From Lepus europaeus (taxonomy: Eukaryota; Chordata; Mammalia; Lagomorpha; Leporidae), in NCBI RefSeq assembly GCF_033115175.1, contig NC_084837.1, positions 22,196,266 through 22,260,265 on the forward strand: a DNA stretch of 64,000 nucleotides. Direction: 5' to 3'. Made by a program: the position numbers and the translations under genes. The stretch's first letter is position 1, and the number at the start of each line of letters is the position of its first letter. Below are positions 34,640 through 45,245 of the stretch, piece by piece. The notes beneath the pieces are model-generated. The model made no database searches. It was not told where the DNA came from and saw nothing but the letters and a program-made list of their open reading frames with translations.

Positions 34640-34740
34640 TCTCCATAACCTGATTTTAGAGGTGTTTCATTATCTCTAATTACTCGGGGTAAATGGTGAT
34701 TACTCAGTGTTTTAATCATCAGTTTGGGCAGCTGTTACTC
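34640..34740. promoter_or_regulatory. Homeodomain-motif cluster just upstream of BMP4
   Basis: Within 45 bp there are TAATTA (34677-34682), GATTA (34698-34702) and TAATCA (34713-34718), only about 250 bp upstream of the exon 1 region. The sequence is AT-rich directly beside the CpG island, a common arrangement for proximal enhancers. Binding is not shown by the sequence. Confidence 0.35.
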
Positions 34741-34954
34741 TCAGCTCAGGGAAGCCCAGACTCCCGTGGGTATTTTTGGAAGGCACGGCGACTAGTCGGT
34801 GCCTGCTTTCTAGTACCTCTGCACGTGGTCCCCAGGTGAGCCCCGGCCGCTTCCCGGAGCTGCCGGCATCTGCGGGCTTCCGGGACGCAGGCCTGCGAGG
34901 CGAGGCCCCGCGGCCGGAGGGGAGGATGTGGGCGGGGCTGCCATCCCCAGAAAG

Positions 34955-35300
34955 GGAGCGAGCGAGGGAGGAGGGAGGAAGGGAGGGGCGGGCGGGGAAG
35001 AGGAGGAGGAAGGAAAGAAAGAAAGAGAGGGAGGGAAAGAGAAGGGCGCAGTAGATGCGCGAGGGCAGAGGAGGCGGAGGCAGGCAGCGCGGAGCCCGGC
35101 CGGGAAGCTAGGTGAGTTGGGCATCCGCGCCGCGGCCGCCGCCGGGCCTGAGCATCTCGCCTCTCTCCCTGATGGGATTCCCGTCCGAGCTGTCTCGAGC
35201 CTGCAGCGCCCCAGCCCCGGCCCTTGCCCAGGTTCACCGCAGCCGTTTCAGAGGTCCCCAGGAGCTGCCGCTGGCGAGCCCGCTACCGCAGGGACCGATG
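34955..35300 (+). other. BMP4: BMP4 exon 1 (5' UTR)
   Basis: Non-coding first exon starting in a polypurine tract (GGGA/GAAA repeats to about 35048) and ending 'gggaccgatg|gtgagc'. A second strong donor, 'gctag|gtgagt', lies inside at 35111/35112 and may give a shorter exon. Three upstream ATGs are present, at 35055, 35172 and 35298. Assignment rests on resemblance to the recalled human exon ('gaggaggaaggaaagaaag', 'ccctgatgggattc'). Confidence 0.75.
35055..35111 (+). promoter_or_regulatory. Upstream ORF 1 in BMP4 exon 1
   Basis: ATG at 35055 followed by 17 more codons and TAG ending at 35111, exactly at the alternative splice donor. Product would be a short Gly/Arg-rich peptide; a role in translation control is possible but not shown. 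Confidence 0.4.
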
Positions 35301-38300
35301 GTGAGCATGGCTACCTGGCCAGAGGCGCCAGGCCGAGGCGGCCGAGACGCATCTTCCGGGGTGCAGGTTGGGAGCTCAGGAGGTAACAGAGGCAAAAGGT
35401 GGCCTTGGCAGGTTTTTTTTTTTCCCCCTCCAACGGTGGCGCCGGAGGTGGGGATGCTGGCGCGGAGAGACACCTTATCTGCTACTTACTGCCTCTGGCC
35501 AGGCCACTTTCTCCGCTTGGTGGCTCCGGACGATTTCGAACTTGGGGACGTGCAGGGCAGGAGAGGCGGGATGGAGAGAAGCGCCTGGTGTGGAGTGGGA
35601 GGAGGGAGGGGGCGGTCAGTGGCAAAGACCGTGGGGTCTGGAGTTGAACGCCTTGCGCGTGGGCTGCAGGCTGGGACTCCCCAGACGGGACGGGGCAGCA
35701 AGAGAGAGAGCGCGAGAGCTGTCTCTTGAGTTGCAGAGAGTCTGGGGCTGAGGGCCAGCGAGGTGGGGAGAGCTCCCCAGCTGGAGCCGGCTGCGCGGTA
35801 GGGAGCGCAGTGGTGCTACCCTCCGGAGCGCGCGTGCAGCGTCCGGGGCAGTGCCACCGACCCAGCCCCCAGCTGGCAGGGCTCCCCGAGAGCTTGCGAA
35901 CAGCAGCTGCACGACGCGCCGTGGACTTGCGGCACCCGAGGACCGTCCCCTCCATCCTCTAGAGGGATGGAGGCCGTGGAGACGCAGGCCAGGATGCCAG
36001 GGGCTCCTTGCACGCGTCTTCCCGCGGTGTCGTGTTCTATGGGGAGCCGCTGGCGGGACGCACGGAGGACGCGCGGCTCTCCCCGGCCCTCCTCGCCCGG
36101 AACCGATAAGAAAAGACCCCGGGATTGCCGGGTCGCTGCAGACCCCTTCCCGCGGGAGTTGGCCCCTGAGAACCACTTTGGCGGATGGTTTGCGAGGGTC
36201 GCGGTTTGTGAGCTAAAGGCTTTGTGGGATGTCAAAAAAAAAAAAAAAAAAAAAAAAAAGAAAGAAAGAAAGAAAGAAAAACCAAGGACACACACACCCT
36301 TGGTAAATTGTTGAAGCTGCCCCTGAGCAAACCGAGGCGTTGGGGAAGTTCCGGGCAGGGCCATGAAGAAAGACCACCACGGGTTCCCTCCCCGCCCCCC
36401 AAGAAAAAGTTCTGGAGACGAAAGTGCTTTGGGTTTTTTATCTTTTTTTTTTTTTTTTTAAAGAATTTGGAAAGAAAATCGTAGTTATTGAAATTCGGCC
36501 CCCTGCTCTCCCCCACCCTTGCCCCGTCTGCTCGGTCTCAGCGCTGCCGGGGCTCCGGCCACCCGGGGAGGTTCCCGGGGGCCGGGGTCGTCCCGTATCC
36601 GGGCGTCCGTCCTTTCTTCCCACCGTCTCTTCGCCCGCGGGCACCGGCTCACCCGCCGTCTGCGTCCTGCACTCCTGGATCTCCTTCCACTGGGCTTTTT
36701 TAGGACTCATGGTTTCTCAAAAAAAAAAAAAAAAAAAAGTCTGTTCTCTCCAGCCCTTTCCCTGCGGTGGCGCGGGAACGCAGAAGGCGTAAGTCGCTCA
36801 GAGAGCGGCGCGGCTTGGCGGGGCGTGGACGGTCGCGCAGGGGCGCCCGCGGCCTCTGCACTCCGACCTGCGGTGTCGGGCGGCGCCGGGCAGCGGCTGC
36901 CAGGAGGGCGGGCTGAGCTGCTCCATCCTTTACTCTTCTCCTCAAAGGCCGTTTGCAAGTGCCCCCCCCCCCCCAGTTAGAAAACCAAGTCTGTGGGGGA
37001 GAGTGGCGGGCAAGCCCCCGCCCTGGAGCTCCGCGACGTCCCCACGGCAGGAACTGGGGAGCGGGGTGGAGTGGGTGCGGAGAGGGGGTCGCGCCTCTGG
37101 GGCGTCCGGCGCGCGAGGTCCGGGTTTCGAGCAGGCCCACGCGCGGAGCCAGCCCTGCGTGCGGCGTCCCCGGTTGGAGCGCGGACGGCCCAGTCACTGC
37201 TGGAGCTGTGCAGGGTAAAATTGTTCCTCGCTGCGACTCTGCAGCTGGTGCAAAGGACGGAGGGGGAGGAAGTGGCGGGGTGGGGGTGGGGGGAGGAGTG
37301 TGGGGGTTTAAAAACTAAGCCAGCAACCGAGGGGGAGAGACCGACGCTCACGTCGAGCGCAGGCCGAAAGCTGTGCACGGCTTTCTCCCTTCCTGGGAAC
37401 GCGGTGGGATTTCCTCTCCGCGCCGTGCCGGGAGTTGTAAACCCTCGGCGACACCCAGACCCGCGAACTGCCGTGCGCCCTTGGGCGACGCCTCTTTCTG
37501 GATCGGTCTGGAGGCGTGAGCCCAGGCGCCCGCCGCTCCGCCTCGACGGCCCCGCCGACCCGATTCTTTGGGGGAGCTGCTGGACCGGGAGGGAGGGAAC
37601 GGGGGCGGTGAGAGCGTCCTCGGTAATGGAGCCAGAGCAGAAATTACTCCAGCAGCCGCTGCCTCTCACTTTCCCACAGCGAGCACAGCCAGCACCCCCG
37701 CCCCCGAGCGCACGCGTGACTGGGGCCGCAGCGCCGGGCCGCCCTGCTCCTCGGAGCGCCCGCAGCCGCTCGCCAGGGGTGATGTTTGGCCTCGCCGAGA
37801 CCCCGGGGAGGACCGGCAGGGCGCGCGCGCGCGTGCTTGGGGGCGTGCGAGCGTGCGCCGAGGGTCCCGCAGCGCTTCCCGGTACCCGTGGCTCTCGGTG
37901 CGGAGGCTCCGGGCGGCTGAAACTCCACTGCCCACCCCTGGAGCGAGGCTCGGGCCGCAAAGCGCAAACCCCTTCCTTCGTGCCCGGGACCCTGTGGCTA
38001 ACGCGTCCCGGGGACGAGGGGCCGGCCAGACCCTCGGCACGGCGCGCCGCAGCTGGAGGCAAAGGCCAGGTCCTCCGCGCGCCGGCGGCGGGGCACCGGC
38101 CGAGGCTGCCGCTGAGCGCCGCCGTCGGGAGCTCCTCCCCGGCCGCCGAGGCTCGGGCGGCGGGCGCGGAGGTTGGCCTGGCCTGGAGGGGCGGGGACCG
38201 AGCGGGGGCGGCGGGCGGAGGCGGGGCGGGCGGGGCCTCGGCGTTCACGTGACTCCGAGGGGCTGGAAGAAAAACAGAGCCTGTCTGCGCCCGAGTCTCA

Positions 38301-38374
38301 TTATATTCAAATATTCATTTTAGGAGCCATTCCGTAGTGCCATCCCGAGCGACGCGCGGCCGCAGCTTCTCTGA
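35172..38374 (+). promoter_or_regulatory. Upstream ORF 2 spanning exon 1-exon 2 junction
   Basis: ATG 35172 to 35300 (43 codons, ending in an internal ATG at 35298) continues in phase 0 into exon 2 (38324-38374) and stops at TGA, 59 codons in all. The shorter internal ORF starting at 35298 has 17 codons. In the human leader, as recalled, the outer ATG meets an earlier stop, while the inner 17-codon ORF is present. Confidence 0.45.
38200..38323 (+). promoter_or_regulatory. BMP4: Candidate internal promoter before exon 2
   Basis: Tandem GC boxes ('gcggaggcggggcgggcggggc' region, 38213-38236) and a palindromic E-box TCACGTGA (38245-38252) lie just upstream of exon 2. Alternative BMP4 first exons and an intron 1 promoter are known in other mammals. 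Whether this exact site fires is inferred. Confidence 0.35.
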
Positions 38375-38448
38375 GCCTTTCCAGCAAGTCTGTTCAAGAT
38401 TGGCTGCCAAGAATCATGGACTGTTATTATATGCCTTGTTTTCTGTCA
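38324..38448 (+). other. BMP4: BMP4 exon 2 (5' UTR)
   Basis: Bounded by 'attcattttag|gagccattcc' and 'ttttctgtca|gtgagt'. The 125 bp are non-coding for BMP4, match the recalled human exon closely, and contain the start (38416) of an upstream ORF that runs across the next junction. Confidence 0.88.
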
Positions 38449-39438
38449 GTGAGTAGACACCTCTTGCTTACCCCCCTCCCGGGAATTCACTGCCCTCCAC
38501 GCTCCGCTCGCGGCCCCGCAGCCGGCGCGCGCGGACCCAGCCGGTTCTTTTTAACAAGTGCTGCCGGCTCCGATCGGGCGCGGTGCAGGGCCAGGGAGCG
38601 CGCGGGGCGGGGGTTGGGGTGGGGGGCTCAGAGACGACAGGTCCGCTGCCCCGGGGTGGTCCTGCGCGCCCGCCACTCCGCGTCCCTGCCCCGCTGGCCT
38701 AGGGGAGCGTTCCGAGCGCCCGTGGAGCGGTCCCAGCCTCTTGTCAAAGCTCGCGGAGTTCTCCCCGGAGCCGGCTGCCACCCCCTTCCCCGGGAGGGAG
38801 CGTGCCGACACGACACGATCATGCCTCCTGCCGAGTATCTCACCCTCGCCGGCCACGGCGCAAAACCGGCCGCCGGGGCAGCCCCCCGGACCCCGCTGCC
38901 CACCCCGCGCCTCCGACCAGTCCCTGCCTCTCCGCCTTCCCTCGCTGACGGTCCCGACCAGCTGGAAGTTGTGGAAGTTGGGCTCGAGGGCGGAGGAAGG
39001 TGGGGGTGGAGGGAGAGGGGGAGAGGCTGAAAGTCGGCCGTGGAGAGCGAGGGCATTTGCGTTCTCCCTCCCCCACCCTTCTCACACCCCCCCCCCCCCC
39101 CATGTTAACTGTTTATTCCTGAAGAAGCCACGCTGAGATCATGGCTCAGATGGCAGTTGGGACAAAAAAAGATTAACAGGATGGAGGCTATCTGATTTGG
39201 GGTTATTTGACTGTAAACAAGTTAGACCAAGTAATTACAGGGCAATTTTTACTTTCAGGCCGTGCACGGCTGCAGCTGCTGGGGAGGGGGGTGCGAGGGA
39301 GAAGGCACAGACTTGGTCTTTCCGACCTGCTTTGCATCCTGACCCTGTGCATATGCGGACACCTCTCTGTTTCTCTCTATTTACTGGTGTTTATTTATTC
39401 TTTAACCTTCCACCCCCCCACCCCTCCCCAGAGACACC

Positions 39439-39452
<14 letters not shown>
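38416..39452 (+). promoter_or_regulatory. Upstream ORF 3, overlaps BMP4 start codon
   Basis: ATG at 38416 has A at -3 and G at +4, the strongest initiation context in the leader. It reads 11 codons in exon 2, then continues from 39432 and stops at TAA 39450-39452, 17 codons (MDCYYMPCFLSRHHDSW). The stop lies 14 nt past the first base of the BMP4 ATG (39439), so the two frames overlap out of register. Ribosomes starting here cannot read through to BMP4. Confidence 0.6.
39085..39265. promoter_or_regulatory. BMP4: Motif-rich element in BMP4 intron 2
   Basis: After a C-run (39088-39100) the intron becomes AT-rich and transposon-free, with GATTAA (39171-39176), a full forkhead motif TGTAAACA (39212-39219) and TAATTA (39232-39237). 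It looks like a constrained regulatory element. Conservation must be tested. Confidence 0.4.
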
Positions 39453-41580
<2,128 letters not shown>

Positions 41581-41845
41581 GATCCCGCAGCCCTTGAGGA
41601 CGGACAGACACACTGACACACACACGTTCCCATCCATTCACCCACACACTACACAGACTGCTTCCTTATAGCTGGACTTTTTATCTTTGAAAAAAGAAAA
41701 AAAAGGAAAAAACCTAAACATTCACCTTGACCTTATTTATGACTTTACGTGCAAATGTTTTGACCATATTGATCATATATTTTGACAAAATATATTTATA
41801 ACTACGTATTAAAAGAAAAAAATAAAATGAGTCATTATTTTAAAG
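41581..41845 (+). other. BMP4: BMP4 3' UTR
   Basis: After a CA-rich start, it becomes AU-rich ('tgaccttatttatgacttta', 'atatttataactacgtatt'), which in BMP4 of other mammals is conserved. AU-rich stretches may affect mRNA stability. The end is placed some 20 bp after the poly(A) signal. Confidence 0.8.
41821..41826 (+). terminator. BMP4: BMP4 polyadenylation signal AATAAA
   Basis: Canonical hexamer 'aataaa' (41821-41826) inside 'agaaaaaaataaaatgag', followed by a U/GU-type stretch 'ggcctttttctc' about 40 bp on, the expected downstream element. Confidence 0.85.
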
Positions 41846-43564
41846 GTACACTCTGGCCTTTTTCTCTCATCTCATCCTTTTTCTTTTCGGTTGTGCTGTT
41901 GAGAGAGGCTGGGGGCATTGATGGAAGTCGGGGTGGGGACAGGAAGTAAACCAGTGGCCCAGAGAGATGGTAATTGCTGGGATGAATTGTTTTCCATTTC
42001 TATTTAATGTTAACAAGGACGCAGCATCCTCTCCCATCTGGATGACACATGCCTTGGAGAAACAGTGGGATGAAAGGAGCAGGTCAGATGAAAGGCCCCG
42101 TTTGGGGCTCTTTGTACATCTTCTGTGTTTGCTCACCTGTTGGAGGTGCGGCCCAGCCGACTGATGAAGTCTCAGCTCCCACCTTTATGATACCTCAGGG
42201 TGTCTCTGGTTATTACAGGCGCCAATGTGTTTTCAAACCAAAACTAATTTGCACAGCTCACATATGAATCTGGGTTTTTTTCTTTGTTTTGAAGTGGACT
42301 TTACCCAGTAAAATATATGATATGCCCTACATATTATTACAAAGAAGTTTGATAACCACTACTTTACTACACCACTTAGAACTCTCCAGTGTTTTCTTGA
42401 CATTATTCCCTACCCCCCATCGCTCTTGAAGGCCTTCATCAAGTTCAACATCCCGACACATTGGGCTGGGAAGGGGACTGACAAGGAGGTCAAGATGCTG
42501 AGTAGGCACCGTGAAAGTGCTTCACTGCTACTGTGGGCTCTCTGGAGTCAATGCCAACCCTCCTTCTCTCTGCTGTACCTCTGCTGTGCTGCCCTCCCTA
42601 GAGCTGGGCAGAAGGTGATGGGCCTGGTGGCTCTGATGTTCGGAGGTGGGCTTTTTTTAAGTAGGATGCTCAGTGTTTTGTCACAGTGAAAAAGGAGGTT
42701 GCTGAAGGTTGGAGGGCTTCCTCTGTTTGCGGGCAGCCAGCAGGTGGAGAGAGGACTTTCTGGAATGGCTGGTGTAGTGTGTAAGAGGACCAAAGAGGAG
42801 GCCTTTGCTGCTGCTTCCTCGCCACCAACAACTCCAGCCCTAGATATGGGCCTGCTCGGGTTCCTTGCTTAGGTGTGCATTTTCTCTGCATGGGCCTGGA
42901 TGGCTTGGGGGCAGAAGCAGTCTGGTGTCTTGTCTGTGGGGAGGGCTGTTAGGGGAGCGTGAGAAGGAATGGCAGAGCTGTTGTGGCGCTGACCGCGTGT
43001 GGCCCTGAAGCTCCATGTGTGATGTGTGCACCCCCACGTTCTTGCACTCACACTCTGGCATATGCTCTGGGGGGTGGGGTGGGGGAAGCAGGATTCATTT
43101 TTGTTTTTAATTACTGAAGTCCTACAATCCTCCAAAAGGAGCAGCTTAGTGGAAACCAATAAAAATAGAAGTGAGGCGGTTGCCAAAGCCCCAGCTCCCT
43201 GGAGAGCGCAGGTGGAGAGAGGAGATGAGAGCCCCAGGCCAAGGCAGCAAGGCTCTGCAGAGCTCCGAAAACTCCCCGCAAAGAGAAACCCTCCTCCACC
43301 TCCTGCCCCCCAGGTCGCCGCCCCTTTGATTAAGGACAAGGAGCCCGGATAAATCACGCGGGGGGGGGGGGGGGGAGAGCCCATGTTGGGTTCCAGCACC
43401 TTTCAGAAACGTCCCCGTGTCATTGACAAAGGAACCCCTAGACTCCCAGCACTTGAACCAATGACCCCAGGCCCAGTCCTGGGCCCGGTGGCCACCGGTC
43501 CCGCTCAGGTCACTTCCTAGAAACCACTCCCCCACCGGCTCCCCCCCCCCATCCACCCCTCACC
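41846..43564. other. Intergenic downstream of BMP4
   Basis: No gene or young repeat. A G-run lies at 43362-43374. Repeat-free stretches such as 42180-42280 may contain BMP4 regulatory DNA but nothing specific is supported. Confidence 0.45.
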
Positions 43565-43740
43565 CCCTGCTACTGGCGTATTTTCAGGAATGGATAATGT
43601 TGTTTATTTGTTCAGCCAAATATTTGGTCTGGGGAATTTACCGTGAAATTCTGTGAATTGCACATACCTAGTTAACAAAATAGTCCTAATGCCGCAAATG
43701 TTACACGGAAAACAATGAGCCACGGCAGGCATTAACTCTT
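43565..43740. promoter_or_regulatory. Candidate constrained element 3' of BMP4
   Basis: AT-rich island between GC-rich flanks with a forkhead-like 'tgtttatttg', 'aaatatttggtc', 'gaatttaccgtgaaattctg' and 'gttacacggaaaacaatg'. It contains no transposon. Constraint is inferred from texture only. Confidence 0.3.
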
Positions 43741-44053
43741 CGTGTCCCCACGGAAGGCTCGGTCCCGGGGCCAGGACGGGAGTGGAGGGGATTTAATTTA
43801 GGTTTTGGTGGGTCTGGGACCCGGTGGAAGCCACTGGTGTGCGTGCATGGGGGGTTCTCCGCGTCGCTTTGGGATCAAGCCTGCCCCTCCCTCTCCCTCC
43901 CTCCCCACCCCCCCACAAGGGTTCCCATTGCTTAAAGGAAGACGAGGCTCGAGGACGGCCCTTGAGGAGTTCAGCAAAGTCATAACCACATCAGAGGCGC
44001 TGCTGGGTCCATCCCTGCCCAACCCTTCTACTGGAACCGGCTTCCGAGGAGCT

Positions 44054-44083
44054 TAAGACAAAAAAAAAAAAAAAAAAAAAAAA
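44054..44083 (+). repeat. Poly(A) run
   Basis: Run of about 25 A directly preceding 'gtggtggtggg'. The adjacent text is not SINE-like, so this is a simple-sequence run. Confidence 0.7.
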
Positions 44084-44159
44084 GTGGTGGTGGTGGGGGT
44101 GAGGCGGGGGCCGCATGAAACATTCCCCGGCTTTCGTTGCATAATTCGCCCAGAACCTG

Positions 44160-45245
44160 CCAGGTGACCTGCTGACTTTGTTTTCCGTCTTGACCGTGCT
44201 TCGCTCCCGCCCCCACCCGCGGCCGCCGGGCAGCGCCACTCCGCGAGGGCTCTGCGCGCGGCCGCCGCGCGGGCCGACCCCGCCGATCACCCGGCCTTGG
44301 CCGCGCGTCCAGCCCGGCCCCGCAGGCCCCGCAGGCCCCGCCTCCCGCCCGCTGCCCGCGCGCGCAGGCCCGGCGGCGGCGGCCGGGGCGGCAGGGGGCG
44401 TGCTGCGCGCCGGCGGCCCGCTGGCCCGAGCACCTGGCGGCGGCGGCGGCGGCGGCCGAACCTCCGCGCCCCGGGTGGGCCGCGGGGCCTCGCGCCCCGG
44501 CGGATGACGAGCCGGTCTGGCTCAGCCGCCGCGGGGACCCGGGCGCGGGCGAAGCTCTGCCGAGACCGACGGGGCGGGTTAGCGCACGCCGGCCCTCGGG
44601 GCGCGCCTCAGAAGCGTGGAGTCTGGGGCAGGCTCGCGAGGGGGAAGCGCCTTTGCGGTCGGCGCTTCGTCCGCGGAGCCAGGCCGTCGGGCCTCCGAGC
44701 TCGCAGCAGGCCCGCACACGGGGTGACTGGGTGACTGGGGGGGGGGGGGGGAGCCGCGCAGCCTCAGCCCTGGGGTGGGGTGGGGGGACGCAGAGCCGCG
44801 TCTCCCGCCACCACGCGCCGGGCCCGCACGTGAGAGGGAGAGGCCTCGCGCGCGCGCGCGCCAGGGGAGTGCGGACGGGCCGGGGTCTTTCAGAACCGGG
44901 AGGCCAAGCCACCCCCCACGCCCCGGGGTCTCCCCGCGCCCCCTTGCAGCCCGCCCCGTCGGAAGGTGAGCCCCCGAGGGCCGCGCTTTTCCAAGGCCCG
45001 GGTCCCCACACGGCGCAGCCCTTACCAGCGCTTTGAAAAGAGGAGGACCTGAGGGGGGATGGCGGGTGGCCCCCGCGCGGGGCTGAGGGAGAGCCGTGCG
45101 GGGGTACCACCGCGTGACGCCGCCCAGCTTGAGGCCGGAACCCCCCACTGGGAGCGCATGTGGCGTGGTGGGAAACGTCGCCCCACTGTGGGGCATTTTC
45201 CCGGTTTTCCTCACCTTCAGCTCCTGCAGGAGCCGCGATGGCCAC
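44160..45245. promoter_or_regulatory. CpG island 2.3 kb downstream of BMP4, unassigned
   Basis: About 1.1 kb of very high GC and CpG ('gcgcgcggccgccgcgcgggcc' region near 44250; 'cgcgcgcgcgcgcc' near 44850; (CGG)n near 44435). No coding gene is recognised. A good splice donor 'ggaag|gtgagc' lies at 44965/44966 on +, so a non-coding transcript could start here. The long minus-strand open frame (405 codons) reflects composition. A G-run lies at 44738-44750. Confidence 0.6.

Larger units (their letters stand above)
34780..39070. promoter_or_regulatory. BMP4: BMP4 promoter CpG island
   Basis: CpG and GC density rise at about 34780 and stay high across exon 1, intron 1 and exon 2 to about 39070, with short AT interruptions (36230-36290, 36435-36500, 36719-36738). 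GC boxes of the GGGGCGGGG type are frequent and no TATA box precedes exon 1. Dense CpG over a developmental regulator is typical of Polycomb-type bivalent promoters; that is family knowledge. Both strands stay open for over 400 codons at 36977-38252, a composition effect. Confidence 0.8.

Noticed and set aside
36977..38252. Open frames of over 400 codons on both strands in BMP4 intron 1
   Set aside because: They mirror each other in CpG-island DNA, are Pro/Ala/Arg/Gly-rich with no recognisable domain, and vanish when composition is considered. AT-poor DNA has few stop codons.
44028..45245. 405-codon minus-strand open frame downstream of BMP4
   Set aside because: Same composition effect in the second CpG island; no domain or similarity, and the frame includes a poly-Phe run from the A-run at 44059.
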